Assembly (NCBI GenBank): GCA_900766735.1 | Contig: CAAFWO010000033.1 | Span: 1 to 64,000, forward strand | Direction: 5' to 3' | From: Clostridia bacterium | Lineage (GTDB): Bacteria; Bacillota; Clostridia; CAKSNL01; HGM11501 | Length of the DNA stretch: 64,000 nt | Shown: positions 25,308-35,500 of the stretch, piece by piece | Numbering within the stretch: the stretch's first letter is position 1 | Layout: every line of letters starts with the position of its first letter | Notes under the pieces: model-generated | Told to the model about the DNA's origin: nothing | Database searches by the model: none | Seen by the model: the letters and a program-made list of their open reading frames with translations, nothing else | Translations under genes and position numbers: made by a program

Positions 25308-26630
25308 GTGGTTAAAATAGACTCGATTTTGATTTTTTTAAGTAAAATATTATTAAAACTCTGTAAGGCGTTCGGCGGCGGAAGCAGCCTTCCGGGAAGG
25401 ATACTTCTAAAGCTTCGCCCGGGGATATTATCAAGGCTTTCGATCGGCTATAAGGTCATTATTGTGACGGGCACGAACGGAAAAACGACCACCGCGTCGA
25501 TGATAACGTCGGTCCTGAAAACGGCCGGGAAGAAGGTCATCAACAATTCCTCCGGCGCGAATATGACGGACGGGATAGCGTCATGCTTTATCGAAAACTA
25601 TAAAAAATGCGGCTGGGCGGTAATTGAGTGCGACGAGGCATACACAAGGATCGTTATGCGCTATATAAAGCCCGAATATATGGTCGTCACCAATATATTC
25701 AGAGATCAGCTGGACCGGTTCGGCGAGATATATACCACATGGGAAAAGATAAAGGACGCGATCGCGCTTTCGCCTTCGACAGAGCTATTCTTAAACGCAG
25801 ACGAGGCGATATTTGCCGAGACGGAGTTTAAAAACAAGGTTCACTATTTCGGATTTTCACAAGGCAACGGGAAGATGAGCTCCAATGTGGACTCGGCTTT
25901 CTGCAAAAACTGCGGGGAGCGGTTTAAATTCAATTTCATCACATTTAAAAACCTCGGCGACTATTATTGCCCGAAATGCGGCTTTTCGCGCCCTGCCCCG
26001 GAGTTTACGCTTGATGAGATCAAAAACGTGACGGTGGACGGTTCAGTCGTTATGATATGCTCCGAGGAGGTCACTCTTTCTGTCTCCGGAGTTTATAATA
26101 TGTATAATGCGCTCGCGGCCTTTGCTGTGGCGATGAGGGCCGGAATAGATAAAGAGACGATCGCAAGGGGCATCGCATCCCAGCAGAGCCGTTTCGGAAG
26201 AAACGAGATGATCGATGTGGGCGGCACGAAGATGCAGCTTTCGCTCATCAAAAACCCGACCGGGTGCGACCAGTGTATCGACACGATAACACTTTTTGAC
26301 AAGCCCTGCTCGCTCCTTATTTTGTTAAACGACAACTGGGCGGACGGGACGGACGTTTCCTGGGTGTGGGACGCACATTTTGAAAACCTCAAAAAGCTTG
26401 AAGCAGACAGGGTAATTATCGGCGGAACGCGCCGGTTTGACATGGCTGTCCGCCTTGAAACGGCCGGATTCGACGAGAAAAAGTTCATCATCGCCGAAGA
26501 TGACGACGCGGTCATAGGCGAGATCTCAGGGTGCGGCAACAGGGTCTTCGCGCTCGCGACTTACACCGCGATGACGGGCCTTCGAAGGACCATGTATAAA
26601 AAAGGCATTGTAAAAAAGATGTGGAAGTAG
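25308..26630 (+). CDS. murT: MurT, lipid II isoglutaminyl synthase synthetase subunit
   Basis: About 440 residues. With GatD it amidates the alpha-carboxyl of D-glutamate in lipid II. The central Mur-ligase domain has the ATP loop VTGTNGKTTT (near residue 50) and ECDEAYT. A MurT-specific zinc ribbon follows (CKNCG, then CPKCG, near residues 200-222), and the C-terminal DUF1727 domain carries the family's conserved NDNWADGTDVSWVWD stretch. GTG at 25308 is the most plausible start, because the longer frame begins inside the promoter; TTG at 25326 is another option. gatD follows after seven bases. Confidence 0.92.
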   Translation: MVKIDSILIFLSKILLKLCKAFGGGSSLPGRILLKLRPGILSRLSIGYKVIIVTGTNGKTTTASMITSVLKTAGKKVINNSSGANMTDGIASCFIENYKKCGWAVIECDEAYTRIVMRYIKPEYMVVTNIFRDQLDRFGEIYTTWEKIKDAIALSPSTELFLNADEAIFAETEFKNKVHYFGFSQGNGKMSSNVDSAFCKNCGERFKFNFITFKNLGDYYCPKCGFSRPAPEFTLDEIKNVTVDGSVVMICSEEVTLSVSGVYNMYNALAAFAVAMRAGIDKETIARGIASQQSRFGRNEMIDVGGTKMQLSLIKNPTGCDQCIDTITLFDKPCSLLILLNDNWADGTDVSWVWDAHFENLKKLEADRVIIGGTRRFDMAVRLETAGFDEKKFIIAEDDDAVIGEISGCGNRVFALATYTAMTGLRRTMYKKGIVKKMWK

Positions 26631-26637
26631 GATTATT

Positions 26638-27363
26638 ATGGAGCTTGAAATAGTACACCTTTATCACGATTTATTAAACACCTACGGCGACGACGGCAAC
26701 ATTAAGATCATTAAAAGGCGCGCCGAAAAAAGGGGAATAGCCGTCAACGTGAAAAATGTCACCGTCGGCGACAGAATCGGAAAGTGCGATATTATGTTTC
26801 TTGGCGGCGGCCAGGATTTTGAGCAGACGATTGCCTCGGCCGACCTCATTCAAAACAGGCGCGATTTTATCCGCGGCTATGTTGAGGATTCGGGCGTTTT
26901 ACTGGCTATCTGCGGCGGCTATCAGCTCATGGGCGAATACTATGTCGCGGCGGATAAAACGAAGATGGAGGGCTTAAATATTCTCCCGATCAGGACTGAT
27001 GCCGGAAACCGGAGAATAATCGGAAACCTGATATTGGAAAATGAATTGGAAACGCTTGTCGGCTTTGAAAACCATTCGGGAAGAACCTTTATAGGCGACT
27101 TAAAGCCTTTGGGAAGGGTGCTTTTCGGCGGCGGCAACAACGGGACGGACAAAACGGAGGGGGCGGTCTACAAAAACACCATCTGCACCTATATGCACGG
27201 CCCGTTCCTTTCCAAAAACCCCTATATCTGCGACGATATTATAAGGCGTGCGCTGACGAAAAAATACGGGTCTGCGGTTTTGGAGCCGATAGATGACTAT
27301 TATGAAAAAGCGGCGAAGGACGCGATGATCAAGAGATTGCTGCAAGAACGCGCCGCAAAATGA
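26638..27363 (+). CDS. gatD: GatD, lipid II isoglutaminyl synthase glutaminase subunit
   Basis: 241-residue class I glutamine amidotransferase that supplies ammonia to MurT. The nucleophile is the Cys in LLAICGGYQ (about residue 92), and the catalytic His lies in CTYMHGP (about residue 185). The family's conserved FENHSGRT segment is present. It is directly coupled to murT, as is usual in Gram-positives. Its 3' end overlaps by 35 bases with the convergent AI-2E-family gene, so the two transcripts share antisense ends. Confidence 0.93.
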   Translation: MELEIVHLYHDLLNTYGDDGNIKIIKRRAEKRGIAVNVKNVTVGDRIGKCDIMFLGGGQDFEQTIASADLIQNRRDFIRGYVEDSGVLLAICGGYQLMGEYYVAADKTKMEGLNILPIRTDAGNRRIIGNLILENELETLVGFENHSGRTFIGDLKPLGRVLFGGGNNGTDKTEGAVYKNTICTYMHGPFLSKNPYICDDIIRRALTKKYGSAVLEPIDDYYEKAAKDAMIKRLLQERAAK

Positions 27364-28267
27364 TCTTTACCGAAGCATAAACCGGAACAGCCAATATGAC
27401 GCCGGAGAGCCCGAAAAACCCGGCGCCGAGATACAGAGATAAGAAAGCCGCAGCAGGTGAAATATCCACGCTGTCGGCTTTTATTTTGGGCGAGAGCAGG
27501 GAATTGTCCAGCACCTGAGTGAGGATCATAAGCCCCGAGGCCCAGAGCGCCGAGACCGGAGATTTTAAATAGGCAGCGGCGATAACGGGGACAGCGCCGA
27601 TGAAGGGCCCGGCAGTCGGAATCAGGCAGAAAATGCCGTATAAGATCGACAGTATGAGCGCAAAGCGGATGTTTAGTATTCGTAAAGTGGCATAGGTTAT
27701 CACGCTTAAAATAGTGGAGACTAAAAGCTGGCCGCGGAAAAACGATGAGAATGCCTCGTCGATCTCTCGCAGTGCCGGAATGATGTGCAAAAACGCCTTT
27801 TCCGGAATGAGTGAGGCAAAGCTTTCGCCGATGGATTCAGAGTCCATTAAGAAAAAGCAGGAGAGAACGACCGCGACCGCGGATTTTGACAAAAATGAGA
27901 ATATGTTTTTCAAAAAGAGACTGACCGAGTCCGCCTTTTTTGAAATGAATGACAAAATGCTCTTCTCATTTATGAATAAGTAGGACTCCGAAAGCGAGGA
28001 AACATAGTCATAAAGTTCGGTGAGCCCGGAATACACCGTCGGCAAAATGAAGGCGACGAGGAGGGCAATGAGCGAAAAAACGATGATGTAAAAAAGCACT
28101 GCCGATAGGGATTTTGGGAGCTTTTTTGAAAGAAGGGCGACAAAGGGGCGTGCAAAATAGGAAAGCACCGCCGCGCCCAGAACAGGCGAGAGCACCTCCC
28201 TTATTTTTTCTCCGAAATATATGAATATAAGAACAGTAACGATTAAAAAAATATAGCTTTTTTTCAT
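27329..28267 (-). CDS. AI-2E family (TqsA/YdbI-like) membrane protein
   Basis: 312-residue membrane protein with 7-8 hydrophobic segments and the AI-2E_transport family features (IREVLSPVLGAAVLSYFARPF near the N terminus, LILSILYGIFCLIPTAGPFIG, then a C-terminal pair of helices). Members include efflux proteins and Na+/H+-linked transporters; the substrate is unproven. The start is ATG at 28267 with GGGGGAA upstream. The longer ORF from 28492 covers the small YtxH-like gene in another frame and is not a real extension. Confidence 0.85.
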   Translation of the reverse strand: MKKSYIFLIVTVLIFIYFGEKIREVLSPVLGAAVLSYFARPFVALLSKKLPKSLSAVLFYIIVFSLIALLVAFILPTVYSGLTELYDYVSSLSESYLFINEKSILSFISKKADSVSLFLKNIFSFLSKSAVAVVLSCFFLMDSESIGESFASLIPEKAFLHIIPALREIDEAFSSFFRGQLLVSTILSVITYATLRILNIRFALILSILYGIFCLIPTAGPFIGAVPVIAAAYLKSPVSALWASGLMILTQVLDNSLLSPKIKADSVDISPAAAFLSLYLGAGFFGLSGVILAVPVYASVKIILRRVLAAIS

Positions 28268-28305
28268 AATTATTCCCCCGTTATATGTAGGCGGCCGTCC
28301 GGCCG

Positions 28306-28482
28306 CTAAAACATATCGATAAAATTGTCGATCGTTGTTCCGATAGTTTTGAAAATATGGCTGCTTTTTTTCTGCATCATTTTCTTTTCCTTGTCGTTTA
28401 TCGGGTCTAAAATTGCACCGATTGCCATTCCGATCGCCGCGCCTGTCGCCATTCCGGCGGTAAAATTGATTGCTTTTGACAT
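28306..28482 (-). CDS. small YtxH-like protein
   Basis: 58 residues. The N terminus carries one glycine- and alanine-rich hydrophobic segment (NFTAGMATGAAIGMAIGAIL) followed by a lysine-rich amphipathic tail, the layout of YtxH-domain stress/envelope proteins. Start ATG at 28482 with AGGTG eight bases upstream. It lies between the PRC-barrel and AI-2E genes, 16 bases after the former, probably in one operon. Confidence 0.65.
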   Translation of the reverse strand: MSKAINFTAGMATGAAIGMAIGAILDPINDKEKKMMQKKSSHIFKTIGTTIDNFIDMF

Positions 28483-28497
28483 AAAAATGCACCTCAT

Positions 28498-29016
28498 TTA
28501 GTGTTTTTTGGAAGGCAGAGCAAAGATGAAACGGCTTTTTGAAATAAGAGCCGGATTTTTCGCCTTGAGAACGCCGTTCTCGGTCTTATATGAGTCCGCT
28601 CTTAAAATTTTCCGGCCGTTTAAAAGGTCATCGGCAATGCCTCTGCCCATTAAAAGCTCTGTCAGAGTGCCCTGCTCCATATCGAAAAATCCGTCTTTGA
28701 CGGTTCCGATATAAAAATTATTGTCAAAGGACGAGGCCTTGAGTCCGATGAGCTTTTTAAAGCTTATGATGCCGGGCTCTTTCGGCTCTTTTAAAAATTT
28801 GATTCCGGGCCCTCTGACGGATACCTCATCAGTACCCGTGTATAAAATGTCCCCCTTTTTAAAAAGCCTGTTCTGATAGATAAGACTGCGGTTTTTTGCA
28901 ACGATTCCGATAATTTCGGTGGAATTTTCTTTGATATAGATGTCAGAAACAGCGCCGATCCTTCTGCCTGAGGGGTACTCCGTGACGGGTGTGTTTAAAA
29001 TAGTGTAATAATTCAA
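28498..29016 (-). CDS. tandem PRC-barrel domain protein
   Basis: 172 residues forming two PRC-barrel-like units. The first half has GRRIGAVSDIYIKENSTEIIGIV, split at residues 18-40, and the second has KLIGLKASSFDNNFYIGTVKDGFFD and the adjoining strand. PRC-barrels occur in RNA maturation (RimM), photosynthetic reaction centres and sporulation-related YlmC/YmxH proteins. The tandem form in Clostridia is uncharacterised. The ORF begins with TTG and has only a weak ribosome-binding site; the context of spoVT upstream and YtxH downstream suggests an envelope or sporulation link (inference). Confidence 0.75.
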   Translation of the reverse strand: MNYYTILNTPVTEYPSGRRIGAVSDIYIKENSTEIIGIVAKNRSLIYQNRLFKKGDILYTGTDEVSVRGPGIKFLKEPKEPGIISFKKLIGLKASSFDNNFYIGTVKDGFFDMEQGTLTELLMGRGIADDLLNGRKILRADSYKTENGVLKAKNPALISKSRFIFALPSKKH

Positions 29017-29118
29017 AACTGCTCAACCGTCCTTTTTGCTCCGGTGGGAAGCATAGTTATTATAGGCGGAAGAATAAAAGAGTATACAAGGCAATATGTA
29101 GGCGGATAAAAATCCGCG

Positions 29119-29661
29119 CTAAAGCTCCATCTGGCGCGCCAAAAATCCGGCCGCCGCGCCGGCAAGCTTTTCGTCGACCTCGCCCAAGGGCGTTTCCGAG
29201 TCTGACAATAACACGACAGAGCCGATCGAATCGCCCTCCGATATTATGGGCATAATAACTCCCGCGCGGTATTTTTCAATTCCGTCCGCAATTTCGGGTC
29301 TGGTGCCGTCGCCGGGTTGATAAATGAAGTTTATTCTGTCGGAAATGATCTGCTCAAGCTCGCGGCTGACTCTTTTTTCTGCAAGCTCCTTTTTGGGAAC
29401 ACCGTAGACCGCGACGATGTTGTCCTTGTCCGTGATGCAGACAGGCCGTCCGGCCGTCTTTGAGAGCGTTTCGGCATAGCCCGCTGCAAAGTCGCCGAGC
29501 TCGCCGATGGGCGAATATTTTTTAAATATGACCTCTCCCGACGAATTTGTATATATTTCCAAAGGGTCTCCCTCACGGATCTTTAATGTACGGCGGATCT
29601 CTTTGGGTATAACGACCCGTCCGAGATCATCTATCCTTCTGACAATTCCGGTTGCTTTCAT
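29119..29661 (-). CDS. spoVT: stage V sporulation protein T
   Basis: 180-residue forespore regulator. The N-terminal AbrB/SpoVT swapped-hairpin DNA-binding domain is textbook (MKATGIVRRIDDLGRVVIPK, then EIRRTLKIREGDPLEIY), and the C-terminal half is a GAF-like ligand domain. In Bacillus, SpoVT modulates sigma-G-dependent genes during spore development. Its presence supports a spore-forming host. Ribosome-binding site AAAAGGAG precedes the ATG. A TATAAT-like -10 lies about 60 bases upstream on the minus strand; I could not identify a clear sigma-G promoter. Confidence 0.95.
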   Translation of the reverse strand: MKATGIVRRIDDLGRVVIPKEIRRTLKIREGDPLEIYTNSSGEVIFKKYSPIGELGDFAAGYAETLSKTAGRPVCITDKDNIVAVYGVPKKELAEKRVSRELEQIISDRINFIYQPGDGTRPEIADGIEKYRAGVIMPIISEGDSIGSVVLLSDSETPLGEVDEKLAGAAAGFLARQMEL

Positions 29662-29794
29662 AAATAAAAATCTCCTTTTTAGTGATTTACATTATTATTT
29701 TTTACATTGAACCGTTTATTATACTTAATTTGAAAATATTGTGAATGGCAATTTATTGAAGAAAAAAGTTGTAGATTTTTTTCGGAAAAAGTGC

Positions 29795-29800
29795 TATAAT
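29795..29800 (+). promoter_or_regulatory. extended -10 of the DUF4317-DUF5662-ispG-polC operon
   Basis: GTGCTATAAT (TGN plus TATAAT) lies about 30 bases before the DUF4317 start codon. The best -35 candidate, TTGTAG, is spaced 20 bases away, too far for a normal sigma-A pair, so recognition would rely on the extended -10. Confidence 0.5.
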
Positions 29801-29830
29801 AAATAAAGCACATAAAAAGGAGACTTTTTG

Positions 29831-30958
29831 ATGAACGAAAAAGAATTAAAAGAAATAAGAAGGCGCTTTCGCCCCGATAAATGTAATATTCATAACATAA
29901 GAGGGTGCTTTGTGAACGATAAAGGCGAGATAGTGACGGAATTTAACCAGTCGCTCGCGCTGACGAGCAACGACGAAACGGAAAGAATTTTGGGAATTAT
30001 GAAAAAGGCTCTTTCCGGCAGACTTAAAAAGAACCTTCTGGATATAAATTTCACTATCGCACAGGTTGAATCAAGCGAAGAGCACACGCTTTTGATGAAA
30101 ATGAAAAAATCCGCCCTCGCAGACGATGAGGCAGTAAAGGAATTCTTTAAAAAGACGGCCGAGACAGTTTCACTCGGCGAGAACTATGTTATTTTGCTCG
30201 CGTGCGACAATTACGATGTGTTCTCATTCTCGTCCGATTCCGAGCGCGAGGAGGATTCGAGCGAGGTCTATACCTACATAGTTGCCGCTGTTTGCCCGGT
30301 CAAACGCACAAAGGGCGCGCTGTCCTTTCACGCATACGACAATTCGTTTAAGTGCTTAGCAGGAGACACCGTTATCTCCGCACCCGAGCTGGGATTCCTT
30401 TTCCCGGCGTTTGACGACCGCTCGTCAAACATCTACAGCGCGCTTTACTACACGAAAAATACAGCGGAAAATCAGGACGCGTTTATTGAAAAGGTGTTCA
30501 ATGCGCCGCTTCCGATGCCGGCATCGTTACAGAAGGAAAGCTTTTCCGAGTGCCTGACAGAGTCTTTCGGCGAAAAGCTTGACTTTGAGGTCGTAAGGGC
30601 GGTAAACGACCGGATAGCGGATATAGTCGAGGAGCACAAAAATTCGAAGGACGATGAGCCGCTTCTTTTCACCAAGAGCGCGGTGGAGGGCGTTTTGTCC
30701 TCATGCGGAGCGGACGAGGAGACGGTCGGCGCGTTCGGCGAAAAATATGAAGAATCCTTCGGCAAGAGCACCGAGATAAGCCCGGAAAACATTGTCGATA
30801 CCAAAAAATTTGAGCTTAAAACACCGGACGTTTTGGTCAAGGTCAACCCGGAGAGGCGCGATCTTGTTTCCGTTGAGGTGATAAACGGAACGAAATATAT
30901 CCTGATCCGCGCCGACGAAAATGTCGAGGTCAACGGAATGGACATTAAGATAAAGTAA
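29831..30958 (+). CDS. DUF4317 domain-containing protein
   Basis: A 375-residue soluble protein, of the DUF4317 family found in Clostridia. The N-terminal signature ELKEIRRRFRPDKCNI...RGCFVN matches the family. No catalytic motif, membrane segment or signal peptide is visible, and the function is unknown. The ATG at 29831 follows AAGGAG; a TTG three bases earlier is in frame. It is the first gene of an apparent operon that leads through a DUF5662 gene into ispG and polC. Confidence 0.8.
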   Translation: MNEKELKEIRRRFRPDKCNIHNIRGCFVNDKGEIVTEFNQSLALTSNDETERILGIMKKALSGRLKKNLLDINFTIAQVESSEEHTLLMKMKKSALADDEAVKEFFKKTAETVSLGENYVILLACDNYDVFSFSSDSEREEDSSEVYTYIVAAVCPVKRTKGALSFHAYDNSFKCLAGDTVISAPELGFLFPAFDDRSSNIYSALYYTKNTAENQDAFIEKVFNAPLPMPASLQKESFSECLTESFGEKLDFEVVRAVNDRIADIVEEHKNSKDDEPLLFTKSAVEGVLSSCGADEETVGAFGEKYEESFGKSTEISPENIVDTKKFELKTPDVLVKVNPERRDLVSVEVINGTKYILIRADENVEVNGMDIKIK

Positions 30959-30976
30959 ATCTTGGGAGGGCTTTTT

Positions 30977-31519
30977 TTGCACATCCTTTTGCATATAATT
31001 ACAATAACACGCCACCGCCATCAGGTGATAAAAAACTGCTTTAAGGCAGGCATCGGCGTGCAGGGGCTTTTTCACGACCTTTCAAAATATTCTTTTGCGG
31101 AGCTTTGGCCGTCCGCTAAGCTCTATCAGGGCACGAAAAGCCCGAACGAGCGCGCGAGGGAGCTTTACGGCTATTCGGCCGCATGGCTTCACCACAAGGG
31201 GCGAAACAAGCACCATTTTGAATATTGGAGCGATATTAACATAAAAACGAAGCGCTATGAGCCTGTAAAGATGCCGGAGCGCTATTTAAAAGAGATGGTG
31301 TGCGACAGGATCGCCGCGTCAAAGATCTATAAAAAAGAAAACTACACTGATTCATCGGCTCTTAACTATCTTTTAAATAGCACGGACAAAGCTTCGATGC
31401 ACCCGGAGACTTACAGCTCGCTTTACTTTTTATTAAAAATGCTTTCGGAAAATGGCGAGGACGAGTTATTTAGTTATATGAGAAATCACAGGCTTTATTT
31501 GGAGGAGAAAGATGACTAA
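30977..31519 (+). CDS. DUF5662 family protein
   Basis: About 180 residues, rich in histidine. Spaced His/Asp motifs (HIITITRHRHQV, LFHDLSKYS, WLHHKGRNKHHFEYW) resemble a metal-binding, HD-like helical fold. Relatives are annotated DUF5662 and are sometimes mislabelled as catalase. TTG at 30977 is the likely start (GGGAGGG seven bases upstream). It overlaps ispG by eight bases, so translation is probably coupled. It occupies the place where many Clostridia carry rseP in the dxr-rseP-ispG-polC order. Confidence 0.7.
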   Translation: MHILLHIITITRHRHQVIKNCFKAGIGVQGLFHDLSKYSFAELWPSAKLYQGTKSPNERARELYGYSAAWLHHKGRNKHHFEYWSDINIKTKRYEPVKMPERYLKEMVCDRIAASKIYKKENYTDSSALNYLLNSTDKASMHPETYSSLYFLLKMLSENGEDELFSYMRNHRLYLEEKDD

Positions 31520-32534
31520 GGTTATAAAAGCCGGAAATGTTTTAATCGGCGGCAACAATAAAATAAGCGTTCAGTCGATGACAAACACCGACACGGCGGA
31601 CGCGGAGGCGACGCTTTCGCAGATAGACAGGCTCTATAAGGCCGGCTGCGACATCGTGAGGGTGACGGTGCCTAACGAAAATGCCGCAAAAGCGCTTTAT
31701 AAGATTACCGGTCTTTCGCCGATTCCTGTCGTGGCGGACATTCATTTTGACTACAGACTGGCGCTTTTAAGCATTGACGCGGGCATTTCCAAGGTGAGAA
31801 TCAATCCCGGAAATATCGGGTCTATGGAAAATGTTAAAAAGGTCGCGGCCGCGGCAAAGGAAAAGGGTGTGCCGATAAGGATCGGCGTTAACTCCGGATC
31901 GATCGAAAAGGAGCTCGGTGCGGCAACGCCCGAAAATATGGTGAAGAGCGCGAAAAAGCACGTCAAAATGCTTGAGGATTGCTCATTTTACGACATTGCG
32001 GTGTCATTAAAAGCGTCCGATGTCAGAACGACAGTCGAGGCATACCGCCTTGCGTCCAAAAGCTTTGACTATCCGCTTCACGTTGGCGTGACGGAGGCAG
32101 GCACGGCATACGGAGGCCTTGTCCGCTCGTCAGTCGGCATAGGGTCGCTTTTGCTTTCCGGCATCGGGGACACGATAAGGGTCTCGCTCACGGCGGACCC
32201 GGTCGAAGAGGTGCGCGCCGGGATCGAAATTCTCCGCTCGCTTGATTTAAGAAAAGGGCCGCGCCTTATCTCGTGCCCGACGTGCGGAAGAACGAAGATC
32301 GACCTTATTAAGATCGCCGCCGAGGTCGACGACAGGCTTTCGGCCATCGATAAGGATATTACGGTTGCGGTGATGGGTTGCGCCGTGAACGGGCCGGGAG
32401 AGGCGAAAAACGCCGACATCGGCATTGCCGGCGGCGACAAAGAGGCACTGTTATTTAAAAAAGGCAGGATAATAAGAAAGCTTGACGAAAAAACGATAGT
32501 CGACGAGCTTTTTAAGGAAATAGAAAGGCTTTAG
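31512..32534 (+). CDS. ispG: 4-hydroxy-3-methylbut-2-en-1-yl diphosphate synthase (flavodoxin)
   Basis: 340-residue iron-sulfur enzyme of the MEP isoprenoid pathway. It reduces methylerythritol cyclodiphosphate to HMBDP. An N-terminal TIM barrel (ISVQSMTNTDTADAEATL) is followed by a 4Fe-4S domain whose ligands lie in SCPTCGRT and VMGCAVNGPGEA. The length is normal for the compact bacterial form. It overlaps the DUF5662 gene upstream, and polC begins three bases after its stop. Confidence 0.95.
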   Translation: MTKVIKAGNVLIGGNNKISVQSMTNTDTADAEATLSQIDRLYKAGCDIVRVTVPNENAAKALYKITGLSPIPVVADIHFDYRLALLSIDAGISKVRINPGNIGSMENVKKVAAAAKEKGVPIRIGVNSGSIEKELGAATPENMVKSAKKHVKMLEDCSFYDIAVSLKASDVRTTVEAYRLASKSFDYPLHVGVTEAGTAYGGLVRSSVGIGSLLLSGIGDTIRVSLTADPVEEVRAGIEILRSLDLRKGPRLISCPTCGRTKIDLIKIAAEVDDRLSAIDKDITVAVMGCAVNGPGEAKNADIGIAGGDKEALLFKKGRIIRKLDEKTIVDELFKEIERL

Positions 32535-32537
32535 AAT

Positions 32538-35500
32538 ATGAAGGCATTGGGCAAGGTTTTCGTCGGCGCGGCGATACCGGAGGCGTTTCGCGGCGCCGAG
32601 GTCATAAACGCCGAGATCGATAAAAAAGCGAGAACGATGGGCATTTTAATTGCGCTTGACAAGGTTGTCGCAAGCGGCGAGATCAAAAAACTTAAAAAGT
32701 CAATAAAAGAATATTATAACCTTAAAGAATGCTCGCTTTCTTTTGTTTTTAATGAGGCAGAGGCGACGAAGGAGTTTTTTTCGGCGTATCACGAGCATCT
32801 TTTATACATACTCGGAGAGAGAGAGCCGATCTATAAATATATGCTTTTGGGGAGCCGCATGAATTTTTCGGAAAATGTGCTCACGCTCTCTGCGGTTCAC
32901 GGCGGAGTCGAGATGCTCAAAGAAAAAAAGTGCGCCGACCTTATTAAAAGGATCGTGCACGACGAGACAGGCCTTTCTGTCGGCGTTGAGTTTTCCGACG
33001 AAAAGGAAGAGGTCAAAATGCCGGTTCTTGAAACCGTCACCGTGACGGAGAAAAAGCCGGAAAAAGAAGTGAAAAAGACGGTAGCAAAGACCGTCAGCGG
33101 AAAGCTCATACTCGGAAAGCCCATAAAGGGTGAAATAATGAAGATCGCGGACATTACCGAGGAGACGGACAAGCTCATCATAAAGGGCGATGTTTTGGGA
33201 ATCGACACAAGAGAGCTTCGGAGCAAAAAAGTCATCGTCAAATTTATCCTGACTGACGGAACGAGCTCCATCGGCTGTAAGTTCTTCACGACGGGCGAGG
33301 CACTGCCCGAGATCATGGCCGCCATAAAGGGCGCGACTGTGTGTGTTCAGGGCGAGATAAGAAACGACCCGTTTGAGCGCGAGGAGACTGTCTCTGTCCG
33401 ATGCATCGAAAAGGCGGAGAAAAAGGTCAAGACGGACGATGAGCCGGTAAAACGTGTCGAGCTTCACTGCCACACCCAGATGTCGGCGATGGACGCGGTG
33501 TGCTCCGCGACGGCGGTCGTCAAGAGGGCAATATCGTGGGGAATGAAGGCTGTCGCGATAACCGACCACGGCGTCGTTCAGGCATATCCAGAGGCGCTCA
33601 AGGCCAAGGGCGATAACCCGATCAAGATCATCTACGGCGTGGAGGGCTATTTAGTGCCCGATACTATCGGCGCGGTCACCAATCACAAGCCGTATAATAT
33701 CAATTCCGAGGTCGTCATATTCGATATTGAGACGACGGGACTTGACAAAAATAACGACGCGATAACAGAGATCGGCGCCGTCAAGGTGAAGGACGGCAAG
33801 ATCACCGACCGTTTTTCGACATTTGTCGATCCTAAGCGGCATATCCCCGAAAAGATCACGGAGCTTACCGGAATCACCGACGAAATGGTGTCCGGCGCGC
33901 CGGACGAGAAAAAGGCCGTCGGAGACTTCATTTCGTTCTGCAACGGCGCTCCCGTTGTCGCGCACAACGCAAAGTTTGACACGGGTTTTATTAAAAACGC
34001 GGCAAGGCGTTCCGGCCTCACATTTGACAACACGATAATATGCACGCTTTTGCTTTCACAGGCACTACTTCCGGAGCTTAAAAAGCACAAGCTCAATATC
34101 ATTGCGGACTACTTAAACATTGAAAACCCGAACCACCACCGCGCGGTGAACGATGCGGAGGTCACGGCCGGAATATGGGTCGATTTTGTGCGCAGAATGA
34201 AGGGCCTTGGGATTGAAGATGTTTCCGACATCAATAAAAAACTTGGCGAGAAGATCGACGTCAGGAAGACGAAAAACTGCTACCACGTCATCATTTTAAT
34301 AAAGGAACAAAAGGGAATAAAGAACCTTTATAAGATAATTTCAGAGTCGCATCTTAACTACCTCGGAAGAACACCGAGGATTCCCAAGAGCCTTCTTGAA
34401 AAGTACAGGGAGGGGCTCATTGTCGGCTCGGCCTGCGAGGCGGGCGAGCTCTACAGGGCGATGGTTGCGGACAAGAGCGCGTCGGAGATTGAGGCGATAG
34501 CGTCGTTTTATGACTACCTTGAAATTCAGCCGCTTAAAAACAACGCGTTTATGATCCGCGAGGGCATCGTCCGCTCCGAGGCGGAGCTTATCGACTATAA
34601 CAAACGGATATTGGCGCTTGCCGATAAGCTCGGGAAACTGACCGTCGCGACCTGCGACACGCACTTTTTAGACCCGGAGGACGAGGTCTACAGAAGAATA
34701 CTCATGGACTCTAAGGGCTTTTCGGACGCGGACAACCAGCCGCCGTTATATTTCAGAAACACGCGCGAAATGCTGGACGAATTTTCATACCTCGGCGACA
34801 GGGCGTATGAGGTCGTGGTCGAAAACACCAATAAAATTGCCGATATGATCGACGATCTGATCCCGATAAAGTCGGGAAGCTATCCGCCGACTATCGAAAA
34901 CAGCGCCGAGGACTTAAAAAGACTCTGCTTTGAAAAGGCCTACAGGCTCTACGGCGATCCGCTTCCGCCTTTTGTTTTAGACAGGCTGGAGCGCGAGCTT
35001 AACCCGATCATCTCGCACGGATATGACGTTATGTATATGATCGCGCAGAAGCTCGTTAAAAAGTCGAACGACGACGGATATATCGTTGGCTCGCGAGGGT
35101 CGGTCGGTTCGTCGTTTGTCGCGTTCTTATCGGGAATTACCGAGATCAACTCGCTTCCGGCGCATTACCTTTGCCCGAACTGCAAATATCTTGAATTTCC
35201 GAAGGTTTCGCCCGGTCTTTCCGGGTGCGATATGCCGGATAAAATGTGCCCCAACTGCGGCACGGAGTTAAATAAGGAAGGGCACGACATTCCGTTTGAA
35301 ACATTCTTAGGCTTCAATGCGGACAAGGTGCCGGATATTGACCTTAACTTCTCCGGCGACTATCAGACGAAGGCGCATAAATACACCGAGGTCATTTTCG
35401 GGCACGGCTATGTTTTCAAGGCCGGAACTATCGGCACTGTCGCCGAGAAAACGGCATACGGATATGTTAAAAAATACTTTGAAAAGCGAGGCATAAGAGT

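Noticed and set aside
27329..28492. 387-residue form of the AI-2E-family protein
   Set aside because: The extra N-terminal residues are Arg/Asn-rich, not family-like, and are the shadow of the YtxH-like gene; a good start with ribosome-binding site exists at 28267.
32802..33569. 255-codon minus-strand ORF inside polC
   Set aside because: Antisense shadow of PolC; composition is Arg/His-rich as expected for a shadow frame.
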